This document shows positions 5,801 to 11,529 of a stretch of DNA of 64,000 nt, one piece after another. Numbering within the stretch: the stretch's first letter is position 1; each line of letters begins with the position of its first letter. The notes under the pieces are model-generated. The model made no database searches, was not told the DNA's origin, and saw only the letters and a list, made by a program, of their open reading frames with translations. The translations under genes and the position numbers were made by a program. Source of the stretch: a virus; the IMG/VR virus record IMGVR_UViG_3300037149_000105, positions 83,411-147,410 of that record. The stretch is one strand, 5' to 3'.

Positions 5801-6077
5801 GTAGGGCAGATCATTGACAAGAAGCTCCAACGACGAGAGAACACAGAGGTAAGCCTCGTCGCTGTAGGGTTTGCAATCTAGCTTGGGGCATCGAAAGATG
5901 CGAACTTGATTCTTCGGAATCAACGGCACAACACAGGATGTGTTTCACCAAGCTTTATGTCGAGATTAGGGAAGCGCACCCAGAACGCTTCTTAACCAAA
6001 GTCCCGATACCACCCCAGTTGCATCCTCCACCTTCTAATGACTGCGACAAGAGCCCCGAAAGGGGCTCAAGTTTTTT
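5801..6077 (+). ncRNA. Stand-alone structured RNA of unknown family (~277 nt)
   Basis: A promoter, a terminator and no credible reading frame define an RNA gene. By eye the ends close on each other: TCATT (5811-5815) with AATGA (6037-6041) and GAAG (5821-5824) with CTTC (6032-6035). Inside are CGACGAG/CTCGTCG (5831-5861) and a four-way junction closed by AGCTTGG/CCAAGCT (5880-5886 with 5948-5954). The junction carries three tight hairpins: GCATC-GAAA-GATGC, TTGATTC-TTCG-GAATCAA and ACACA-GGA-TGTGT. A further stem is GAAGCG/CGCTTC (5971-5991). Stable GAAA and TTCG tetraloops argue for selection on RNA structure. It does not match tmRNA, RNase P or 6S RNA as I know them. Confidence 0.65.
6051..6077 (+). 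terminator. Intrinsic terminator
   Basis: GAGCCCC-GAAA-GGGGCTC followed by AAG and six T. It ends the structured RNA. The T-run overlaps the stop codon of the convergent gene at 6076. Confidence 0.92.
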
Positions 6078-6675
6078 AATTTTCCAGTAAATCCGGATGA
6101 GTTTTTGTTAATCTGAGGTAGGCAGCGTGTTGTACAGGCCCTCCGTTAAACGCCGACACAACACTGGATGGGTTTCGCGCCTCTAAAATCACACGCCAGC
6201 CATCCCAACTGGCTATTCGTTTACCCCCAGAATCCTCAACTTTGCTGCAATGAGACAGCACTAGGGGTATCATGCGAAGCATATCAACCCCGGAGGAGAG
6301 TGGGTTCTCCTCCCCTGGGAACGCCTCAGCGTAAAGTTGCCTCAGTCTATCCCTCTTAGTCACAGTGTGATGCAACCCCATTCGCTCATCCCCCTTAATG
6401 AAATCTATCCAATCAGGAATGCTACCTATGTAGGTGGCTCCAAGCACATCGAGTCCGGTCTCCAAGTACTTGCTCATCGCTTCTTGACCCATTGTTAACC
6501 GATCACCCACATGAGTCTCTATTAGCTTCGGAGGGGTTCCAGGACCAGCCTTAATCTCTATTAATTTCCCATTTTTTATTCTTCGCCAATGAGCCCGATG
6601 ACCCATCAGGACCACATCCCTAGCGGATGCTTCTTTTAGCAATCTGGCTGCAAACTTGAATTTGAACCTGAACAT
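6076..6675 (-). CDS. Hypothetical protein
   Basis: A 199-residue soluble protein on the minus strand, convergent with the structured RNA. The N-terminus is basic (MFRFKFKFAARLLKEASARDV). The centre contains YLETGLDVLGATYIGSIPDWIDF, and the C-terminus has ASWDGWRVILEARNPSSVVSAF. No known motif was recognised. The start is preceded by GAGG at 5 nt. It is isolated in orientation and diverges from the gene at 6786. Confidence 0.6.
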   Translation of the reverse strand: MFRFKFKFAARLLKEASARDVVLMGHRAHWRRIKNGKLIEIKAGPGTPPKLIETHVGDRLTMGQEAMSKYLETGLDVLGATYIGSIPDWIDFIKGDERMGLHHTVTKRDRLRQLYAEAFPGEENPLSSGVDMLRMIPLVLSHCSKVEDSGGKRIASWDGWRVILEARNPSSVVSAFNGGPVQHAAYLRLTKTHPDLLEN

Positions 6676-6714
6676 CGTCGCCTCAACAAAGAGTTGCAGA
6701 TTCTGAAAATTTTT

Positions 6715-6746
6715 CTATACAAACCCCTTCGAAACAGGGTATACTA
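6715..6746 (+). promoter_or_regulatory. Recurrent phage promoter, copy 1
   Basis: CTATACAAA (6715-6723), 14 nt, then GGTATACTA (6738-6746). The same pair occurs upstream of genes at 7984, 9904 and 14860, with weaker forms at 11388 and 16179. TATACT is a fair -10. The ATACAA box sits at the -35 position but differs from TTGACA. Confidence 0.75.
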
Positions 6747-6785
6747 GTTAGGTAGGGGACGAAGAGCCCTTCAAAGGAGAAACAC

Positions 6786-7154
6786 ATGGAAGGCAAGCGT
6801 TTCAGCATCAACGGAATCAAGGTCACGGCAACCCATCTGGGTGGGGGCCTCTATGTCGGCATCCCCGACAACCTGGGTGAAGCCCTCAAGGCCCTCAAGA
6901 CTCTCCTGAGTGGTGCACTGTTCGAGCCCCGTGACATCCAGCTTCTGCCCGATGAGCCCAAGGGCACCCCGCAGGGTCACTACACCGCCCCCAAGGCTCC
7001 CGCCGCCCCCAAGCCCGACTTCTCCAACGAGACGGTCCTGGAGCACTGCAAGCGCAAGGGCTACAGCCAGCGGGACTTCGCTGACCTGATCGGCAAGCAT
7101 CACAAGACCGTGTGGCGGTGGCAGCAGGAAGGCAAGAAGATGTCCGAGGTCTAA
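6786..7154 (+). CDS. Small protein with C-terminal helix-turn-helix
   Basis: A 122-residue protein. The N-terminal ~55 residues form a small predicted alpha/beta domain (FSINGIKVTATHLGGGLYVG). A Pro/Ala-rich linker follows. The C-terminal ~38 residues (VLEHCKRKGYSQRDFADLIG then HKTVWRWQQEGKKM) read as an XRE-like helix-turn-helix with W-R-W in the recognition helix. It is the first gene of a plus-strand early-type block and has its own strong promoter and AAGGAG SD, so a regulatory role is plausible. GC-rich codon use differs clearly from the AT-rich HNH genes. Confidence 0.7.
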   Translation: MEGKRFSINGIKVTATHLGGGLYVGIPDNLGEALKALKTLLSGALFEPRDIQLLPDEPKGTPQGHYTAPKAPAAPKPDFSNETVLEHCKRKGYSQRDFADLIGKHHKTVWRWQQEGKKMSEV

Positions 7155-7258
7155 CCGGCTGGAGTGCCGGGGAGCTTAGGAATGTCAGAGACCCCCGATA
7201 CGTAGATCCGGCAGAATGGGCTGAACGTAGTAGGTTGGCCCCTCCAGCGTCAACGCAT

Positions 7259-7276
7259 AGCCCCGAAAGGGGCTTT
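7259..7276 (+). terminator. Terminator-like hairpin
   Basis: AGCCCC-GAAA-GGGGCT followed by TTGG. The stem and loop match the terminator at 6051, but the T-tract is short, so termination may be partial and let transcription reach 7295. Confidence 0.5.
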
Positions 7277-7294
7277 GGTGGTAGAGGGGGCTAT

Positions 7295-7537
7295 ATGAAG
7301 TTCACCACTGGTGGTCACTATGGCATAGAGGCTAAGGATCTGGAAGACAATACGGTGAGTGTCGTGGCCGAGGATGGCCGAGTGATGTTTGCAGTCATCT
7401 TGGGTGAGGATGGCCACTCCATCGAAGTCCGGAGTTCCGCAACCTGCAAGGTTGGGGGAGTCCTTTATGATTCGCGCCTCTTGGTTCAGCCCGAAGCATC
7501 CAATTCCATTTTCATCAAGGCTCGTTCCTATGAGTAA
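7295..7537 (+). CDS. Hypothetical protein
   Basis: An 80-residue beta-rich protein (MKFTTGGHYGIEAKDLEDNTVSVV in part). The start is set by AGAGGGGG 4 nt upstream. An earlier in-frame start at 7112 would overlap the preceding gene and the hairpin at 7259. It overlaps the next start by 8 nt. No family recognised. Confidence 0.65.
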   Translation: MKFTTGGHYGIEAKDLEDNTVSVVAEDGRVMFAVILGEDGHSIEVRSSATCKVGGVLYDSRLLVQPEASNSIFIKARSYE

Positions 7538-7691
7538 ATGGAAATATTACAACTGCCCCCAATGCGGGGCCATCTTGGAGCGAAGATGCTGGGCTCCTCT
7601 GGGAGAGAAACGAGTTAGGTTTCTCTTCTGCCGTGAGTGCCGGGTCCGCTACACGACCAAGGACATGGTTCTTAATAAGGAGTTCAAATGA
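7530..7691 (+). CDS. Small zinc-ribbon protein
   Basis: A 53-residue protein made almost only of a zinc ribbon: CPQCG at residues 9-13 and a second knuckle FCRECRVRY near residue 35. The start ATG lies inside the preceding gene, and the stop overlaps the next start (ATGA), so three genes are translated as a coupled string. Function unknown; nucleic-acid or protein binding is usual for such ribbons. Confidence 0.7.
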   Translation: MSKWKYYNCPQCGAILERRCWAPLGEKRVRFLFCRECRVRYTTKDMVLNKEFK

Positions 7692-7915
7692 GCAAACTGT
7701 GCGTTTTTTGTGAACATATGGAGTTCGATCACGAGGATGCTCATGGCGGAGGCTGTGAAACCTGCGGCTATGGGGCAGATGAGGGCCGAAACGATATGGT
7801 CTGTCAGAAGGGCCACTGGAAGACCGGAATTGAGTGGGGCCTGACCAGTTACCGTGAGAAAATCTGTGCCGCTGAAACCTGCACTGATTACGAACAGGCC
7901 GAGGACGAAGATTAG
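7688..7915 (+). CDS. Cysteine-rich hypothetical protein
   Basis: A 75-residue acidic protein with eight cysteines, in part as CVFC, CETC and later single cysteines (VCQKGH, ICAAETC), so it probably binds zinc. It is coupled to the preceding zinc-ribbon gene by ATGA overlap. It ends just before the next promoter. Confidence 0.7.
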   Translation: MSKLCVFCEHMEFDHEDAHGGGCETCGYGADEGRNDMVCQKGHWKTGIEWGLTSYREKICAAETCTDYEQAEDED

Positions 7916-7946
7916 CTATACAAACTCTCCGGTCTGAGGTATACTA
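7916..7946 (+). promoter_or_regulatory. Recurrent phage promoter, copy 2
   Basis: CTATACAAA (7916-7924), 13 nt, GGTATACTA (7938-7946). It drives the gene at 7984 and probably 8295. Confidence 0.75.
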
Positions 7947-7983
7947 ATTGGGAAGGGGCCGAAACCCCACTGAGGAGAATCGC

Positions 7984-8253
7984 ATGGCTCTCGAACGTCA
8001 GGACATCCGTATCTCGAACCGGATATACCTTCTGCTCAACCCGGAGGATTCGGACACCCCGGCCCTGGTCCATACCAAGGACTGGAAGGCTTCGGCCACC
8101 TACACCTGTGTGATGGGTGAGGGAGTCCTCATGTCCAATCGAGATGAGGATGTGGAACTCACGCCCCAGGAACTGAAGACCCTTGACAAGTATGAGGATC
8201 TGGAATGCCAGTATAACGAGGAAGCTCGTAAGGACTGTCCTGAATACCAGTAG
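7984..8253 (+). CDS. Hypothetical acidic protein
   Basis: An 89-residue protein with no recognised motif, predicted beta-rich in its first half and acidic helical at the end. The start has TGAGGAG 7 nt upstream. The leader around its start (CACTGAGGAGAATCGCATGG) is repeated exactly before the gene at 8295. Confidence 0.65.
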   Translation: MALERQDIRISNRIYLLLNPEDSDTPALVHTKDWKASATYTCVMGEGVLMSNRDEDVELTPQELKTLDKYEDLECQYNEEARKDCPEYQ

Positions 8254-8294
8254 CCCTCCATGAACGCAATTTCCATCCCACTGAGGAGAATCGC

Positions 8295-8618
8295 ATGGCC
8301 AAGAAAATCACTCTCGCAACGCTTAAGTCCTTTGTCAGAAAGAACCTCCCCGTTATGTTCATCTGCAAAAGAGCTAGTTTTGACGGGATGACGGACTGTG
8401 TGGAATACGACAGCAACGCGACTTTTCAACCGGCAAAAGAGGGCGCATCCTATCCTGAAAACACCTTAGGGATTGCGGGCGTCTGGCTGGTTGGAAGTTC
8501 ACGTGACCGTATTAGTCGCTATGAAGCCCCAGGCTGGGAAGGATTCGAAGTCTATAATTGCTGTGGGACGTTTGTGGTGGCGGTGAAGGTAGCCATCCCC
8601 ATGGAACCGAAACTGTAA
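8295..8618 (+). CDS. Hypothetical protein
   Basis: A 107-residue protein with a helical N-terminus (MAKKITLATLKSFVRKNL) and a predicted beta-rich remainder (GVWLVGSSRDRI, VYNCCGTFVVAVKVA). No family recognised. Its ribosome-binding region is a copy of the one before 7984. A GC-rich hairpin with a weak T-tract (8624-8647) follows and may be a partial terminator. Confidence 0.65.
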   Translation: MAKKITLATLKSFVRKNLPVMFICKRASFDGMTDCVEYDSNATFQPAKEGASYPENTLGIAGVWLVGSSRDRISRYEAPGWEGFEVYNCCGTFVVAVKVAIPMEPKL

Positions 8619-8657
8619 TTCCCGCCCCTCTGAAGAGGGGCATTCTTTGGAGCCATC

Positions 8658-9050
8658 ATGTCCATAGCTAGCCAGTATCTCGCGTTCGAACTTTCAGGGG
8701 CTAGTCGTGTCTTTTTGTGGACGCAGTTCAAGCCGCACTTCAAGAAAGTGATGTGCCAGCACATTACCGTCCAGTTCAATCTGACCGAGGAGTCGGCTGT
8801 GCTGCTCCAGGAGCAACTGGCTAACGCTAACCTTCAGGTCGTAGGGTTCCAGATCGGAGACGGGGTGGAGTGTCTGGTGGTGGAGGTGAACGGTTCGTCT
8901 CGTCGTCCCGATGGGGGCTGCTACCACATCACCCTCAGTCTGGCCGATGGGCATAAGCCGGTCGAGTCCAACCAGCTTATCAAACAGCAGGGGTTCCAGA
9001 CTTGTGTCCCAGTCGGAATCGAGGCGGAGCTAAAACTCCTCAACAAATGA
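8658..9050 (+). CDS. 2H-phosphoesterase-like (RNA-repair-like) protein
   Basis: A 130-residue protein with two H-x-T/S motifs: QHITVQF near residue 35 and YHITLSLADG near residue 94. Two such motifs define the 2H phosphoesterase (LigT-like) superfamily, which opens or forms 2',3'-cyclic RNA ends. The ending (GHKPVESNQL) matches phage proteins of the type annotated as Swiss Army Knife RNA repair-like. A second 2H-like gene follows at 9442. The start has GGAG 5 nt upstream. Role in RNA end repair during infection is inference. Confidence 0.55.
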   Translation: MSIASQYLAFELSGASRVFLWTQFKPHFKKVMCQHITVQFNLTEESAVLLQEQLANANLQVVGFQIGDGVECLVVEVNGSSRRPDGGCYHITLSLADGHKPVESNQLIKQQGFQTCVPVGIEAELKLLNK

Positions 9051-9077
9051 GGCCATCACACAGTAATATGTATTATA

Positions 9078-9401
9078 ATGCCCAATCACTACGCCACTTC
9101 ATGGATGCCCCGAGAGGACTTGGTTATCTCCCTATCCGATGAGACTGCGGCGGAGCGGACTCAAGAGGAACGAGACCAAATGTTCCTAGAGCTTCGTGAG
9201 GTGGTGAAACAGCATGGCTTTGACCTCAACGCCTGGGGCTCTGATGCTTCGTTTAGAAAATATTATCAGGCACCATTGAAGAAAGAATGTGAAGGTTTCT
9301 TTGACGTATGGGACTCATACTGGCTGGCCAATACGTTGGGTGGCCCAACCTTCGACCAATTGAGCGAGGCAGCGGAGCGGATTCGCAAATTCATCATTTG
9401 A
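9078..9401 (+). CDS. Hypothetical protein, possibly leaderless
   Basis: A 107-residue protein with a central acidic helix (EERDQMFLELREVVKQHGFDL) and a C-terminal helix. No family recognised. No SD precedes its ATG. Instead TATTATAAT overlaps the start region, so translation may be weak, coupled, or from a leaderless transcript. Confidence 0.55.
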   Translation: MPNHYATSWMPREDLVISLSDETAAERTQEERDQMFLELREVVKQHGFDLNAWGSDASFRKYYQAPLKKECEGFFDVWDSYWLANTLGGPTFDQLSEAAERIRKFII

Positions 9402-9426
9402 CATCTTCCCTGAAATTTGATATGCT
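9398..9426 (+). promoter_or_regulatory. Sigma70-type promoter
   Basis: TTGACA (9398-9403), 17 nt, TATGCT (9421-9426). It overlaps the end of the gene at 9078 and would start transcription about 9433, giving the gene at 9442 almost no leader beyond its GGGAGG SD. Confidence 0.75.
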
Positions 9427-9441
9427 GTAAGGGAGGATGTG

Positions 9442-9849
9442 ATGATAAAACTCACTGGCAAGCTTCATTACGACCACACTCCCGAGTACGGATATCGGCT
9501 CGTGCTGGAAATCTGCCCCGGTATTCCCATGTTCTACCGGTGGCTCATCCCCAAGTGGTATCAAGTGAATGGACTGAGGGCCAAGGCTCACATCACCGTG
9601 ATCCGGAGGGAGAAGCCTGCTAACCTTAAGGCATGGGGTAAGTATGAAGGGGAGGTTGTGGAGTATGAGTATGATCCTGAGTCTCTTCAGACTGATGGCA
9701 AGCTGTACTGGTGGTTAAACTGTTTCAGCCACCGGCTCGAAGCGGTTGCTGAGGAGTTGGGTATGCCCTTTGTCAACTACATCAAACCCGCCGAAGGTTA
9801 CCGGAAGGTTTGGCACACCACTGTAGCAAACATGAAACAAACGAATTAA
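9442..9849 (+). CDS. 2H-phosphoesterase-like (Swiss Army Knife RNA repair-like) protein
   Basis: A 135-residue protein with the two motifs AKAHITVIRREKP (near residue 50) and VWHTTVANMK (near residue 126). It closely follows the layout of phage proteins annotated as Swiss Army Knife RNA repair-like: YGYRLVLEICPGIP, then LIPKWY, then YWWLNCFS. Two H-x-T motifs are the expected catalytic pair for 2H phosphoesterases. GGGAGG lies 5 nt before the ATG at 9442. A GTG at 9439 is also in frame, and an ATG-TGA minimal frame sits between SD and start (9437). Confidence 0.65.
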   Translation: MIKLTGKLHYDHTPEYGYRLVLEICPGIPMFYRWLIPKWYQVNGLRAKAHITVIRREKPANLKAWGKYEGEVVEYEYDPESLQTDGKLYWWLNCFSHRLEAVAEELGMPFVNYIKPAEGYRKVWHTTVANMKQTN

Positions 9850-9852
9850 TTT

Positions 9853-9886
9853 CTATATACAAATCTGACCGAAAGTGGGTATACTA
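9853..9886 (+). promoter_or_regulatory. Recurrent phage promoter, copy 3
   Basis: TATACAAA (9856-9863), 14 nt, GGTATACTA (9878-9886), just upstream of the AAGGAG SD of the gene at 9904. Confidence 0.75.
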
Positions 9887-9903
9887 GTCTAAAGGAGTCA
9901 CAT

Positions 9904-10032
9904 ATGAACCGTCTCGTTCGTCTCGCCCTTCGCGCACAGCGGAATCTTCGCAATCCCCTGGTCTGGTATGTGGCCGGGATGGTTGACCTGACCCTCATCC
10001 TGCTGGTCTGCAACCACTTCAAGTGGATCTGA
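9904..10032 (+). CDS. 42-residue single-pass membrane protein
   Basis: Very short gene with its own strong promoter, an AAGGAG SD and a terminator behind it, which together support expression. The N-terminal half is strongly basic (MNRLVRLALRAQRNLRN). The second half is a hydrophobic segment (WYVAGMVDLTLILLVC) long enough to cross the membrane. Function unknown; small membrane proteins of this kind occur among phage host-takeover or superinfection genes. Confidence 0.7.
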   Translation: MNRLVRLALRAQRNLRNPLVWYVAGMVDLTLILLVCNHFKWI

Positions 10033-10048
10033 TACACAGAAAAGAAAT

Positions 10049-10074
10049 GAAACGCCTCCGAACGGGGGCGTTTC
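10049..10074 (+). terminator. Intrinsic terminator
   Basis: GAAACGCC and GGCGTTTC pair around a GC-rich loop region directly after the small membrane gene. The T-tract is only three bases, so efficiency may be moderate. Confidence 0.65.
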
Positions 10075-10103
10075 AAGTATTAGCTAGTAAAGGAGTAGTT
10101 CAA

Positions 10104-10829
10104 ATGAAAGAAGGATACACTCACATCTCTGCCATTATCGACCGTTCAGGTTCGATGTTCGGCATCAAAACCGATACCGAGGGCGGGTATAACACCTTCC
10201 TGAAGGATCAGAAAGAACTGCCAGGGGAGGCTACGATCAGCCTCACTACATTTGACGACCGGATTGAACTCGAATACGGAATGATCGCCATCAAGGATGC
10301 CCCCGCCTTCACCCTCCAGCCCCATGGTATGACTGCCATGCTGGATGCCATTGGTGTGACCATCAAGAACCTGGGAGCCAAGCTGGCAGCCATGGATGAA
10401 GCCGACCGTCCCGAGAAGGTTCTGGTTGTGATTCTCACTGATGGCGAGGAGAACAGCAGCAAGGAATACACCTATCAGACCATCAAGGCCATGATCACCG
10501 AACAAACCGAAGTTTACTCCTGGGAGTTCCTGTTCCTAGGAGCCAACCAGGATGCGGTTCTGGCCGGGAGTCAGATTGGCATCTCCGCTGGCAAGAGCAT
10601 GAGCTATGCGGCCAACGGAGCCAGTGTGGGCAACACTTTCACAACCATATCCAAATCCAGTTCTGCTTATCGGATGTCGGCCCGAGGGGTCGCTGCCCCT
10701 GATTTCACCAATCAGGATCGCGCTGATTCCATGATTCTGGATCCGAGTGCAGCAACCAGTGTTTCGGCTGGGGTTCCTAACGTTCAGACGTTCAACCCAC
10801 CTCCGGTTCCCCCAGCAGATCCTAAGTAA
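10104..10829 (+). CDS. von Willebrand factor A domain protein
   Basis: A 241-residue soluble vWA protein. The metal-ion-dependent adhesion site is intact: DRSGSM at residues 13-18, a Thr in HGMTAM near 74, and LTDGEEN near 112. The vWA fold covers about residues 5-160. The C-terminal ~70 residues are low-complexity, Ser/Ala-rich and end in a Pro-rich tail, which suggests a flexible linker or binding segment. It is close to the Ro-like vWA protein at 11530. The start follows AAGGAG by 9 nt. An N-terminal extension to 10023 would overlap the terminator. Confidence 0.8.
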   Translation: MKEGYTHISAIIDRSGSMFGIKTDTEGGYNTFLKDQKELPGEATISLTTFDDRIELEYGMIAIKDAPAFTLQPHGMTAMLDAIGVTIKNLGAKLAAMDEADRPEKVLVVILTDGEENSSKEYTYQTIKAMITEQTEVYSWEFLFLGANQDAVLAGSQIGISAGKSMSYAANGASVGNTFTTISKSSSAYRMSARGVAAPDFTNQDRADSMILDPSAATSVSAGVPNVQTFNPPPVPPADPK

Positions 10830-10853
10830 GCTCAGCGACTAGCCGCTTCTAAT

Positions 10854-10883
10854 GTGTGAACCTACAAAATAGGCTAATGACAC
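10854..10883 (+). repeat. Repeated covarying hairpin element, copy D
   Basis: Same element as copies A-C: GTGTGA, stem CCTA/TAGG around CAAAA, TAATG, ACAC. It lies between the vWA gene and the gene at 10897, just before the latter's GGGAGGAG SD. TAATGA (10875-10880) could be a -10 that gives a very short leader. Confidence 0.65.
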
Positions 10884-10896
10884 GGGAGGAGCCATA

Positions 10897-11370
10897 ATGT
10901 CCATCTTAACCGAGTGGGTCTCTACCCTAGAAGCCACCACTTATCCCTGGACTGATCAGTATTTACATACGCCTAATGGGTTCGACCCATTAGGCGTTTT
11001 GTGTGAAATGTATCGTCTCACGTTCTCCGCTCAGCCGATTCAGGATCAACCAACTTGGGTTTTGGGCCCTACTGGCACCTTTTACATCTTCACCGATCCT
11101 GGGGCTACTGACGGCATCAGCAACAAGCTCCCTGAGTCGGTTCAGCGATGGGCTGATTTGTTGGAAGCGGATCCAATCATGGTTCTGACCGATAGCAATG
11201 TAGACATTGGCTATCCGGTCTACATCCCTCTGAATGAAGTGGTGGATGGATTGGTTCTGAAGGTGGATACCACCATCCCCCCGGTTTTCGGGGTGCAGCA
11301 GCGGCCTTATTCAAATACTGAAATTATAGCTCTTATCGCTGCATTCGTCGCTTCCTACAATCCTGATTAA
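10897..11370 (+). CDS. Hypothetical protein with internal hairpin in its mRNA
   Basis: A 157-residue soluble protein. FDPLGVLCEMYRL near residues 29-41 resembles a short sequence that recurs in uncharacterised phage proteins. The middle is beta-rich, and the C-terminus (NTEIIALIAAFVASY) is helical. GGGAGGAG precedes the ATG. A 12-bp perfect inverted repeat followed by four T lies within codons 25-35 (10969-11000) and may act as an attenuator or internal terminator. Confidence 0.7.
   Translation: MSILTEWVSTLEATTYPWTDQYLHTPNGFDPLGVLCEMYRLTFSAQPIQDQPTWVLGPTGTFYIFTDPGATDGISNKLPESVQRWADLLEADPIMVLTDSNVDIGYPVYIPLNEVVDGLVLKVDTTIPPVFGVQQRPYSNTEIIALIAAFVASYNPD
10969..11000 (+). terminator. Terminator-like inverted repeat inside a coding gene
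   Basis: ACGCCTAATGGG-TTCGA-CCCATTAGGCGT, then TTT. The stem is perfect over 12 bp and is followed by a T-run, yet lies within the gene at 10897, about 70 nt after its start. Confidence 0.6.
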
Positions 11371-11387
11371 ACTTTTTTGAAAAAAGA

Positions 11388-11418
11388 CTAACCAAAAATC
11401 AAAACTCGCGGTATTATC
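11388..11418 (+). promoter_or_regulatory. Recurrent phage promoter, copy 4 (variant)
   Basis: CTAACCAAA (11388-11396), 13 nt, GGTATTATC (11410-11418). The upstream box matches CTATACAAA at seven of nine positions. The expected start is near 11424, which gives a ~106-nt leader before the Ro-like gene. Confidence 0.55.
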
Positions 11419-11424
11419 TCTAGG

Positions 11425-11482
11425 TAGACGCTAACAGCAATCTCATCCCCTGTAACGGAACGAAACTGCGTCTAGTGTTTTT
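11425..11482 (+). promoter_or_regulatory. Leader hairpin with U-run upstream of the CRISPR-like repeat
   Basis: TAGACGC (11425-11431) pairs perfectly with GCGTCTA (11468-11474) and is followed by GTGTTTTT. This would put a hairpin at the extreme 5' end of the transcript and could act as an attenuator or release a ~58-nt RNA. Since the next gene is Ro-like, a Y-RNA-like role is possible, but no Y-RNA motif is recognisable. Confidence 0.4.
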
Positions 11483-11514
11483 GTCTCATGGCCGTGCCAT
11501 GAGTGGATTGAAAC
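11483..11514 (+). CRISPR. Solitary type I-C-like CRISPR repeat (no array)
   Basis: A 32-nt unit with the layout of type I-C repeats: GTC, stem TCATGGC, loop CGT, stem GCCATGA, then the tail GTGGATTGAAAC. The stem is perfect and extends one base pair on the outside. The 12-nt tail is identical to the conserved 3' end of many type I-C repeats. There is one copy only, no spacers and no cas gene in the window. It sits in the leader of the Ro-like gene, 4 nt before that gene's SD. Phage-borne solitary repeats are known as RNA anti-CRISPRs (Racr); that role here is inference. Confidence 0.7.
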
Positions 11515-11529
11515 AAATAGGAGATCGTC

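Noticed and set aside
4632-6077. Assignment of the structured RNAs to GOLLD, ROOL, RNase P or 6S RNA
   Set aside because: Sizes and signature sequences do not match what I know of these families. Location next to tRNAs is only circumstantial.
8624-8647. GC-rich hairpin after the gene at 8295 as a full terminator
   Set aside because: The stem is good (GCCCCTCT/AGAGGGGC) but the following tract is only ATTCTTT; noted as partial at most.
11438-11466. A second, degenerate CRISPR repeat upstream of the solitary one
   Set aside because: TCTCAT and GAACGAAAC resemble repeat parts, but the inverted repeat is missing and the spacing is wrong. No array is claimed.
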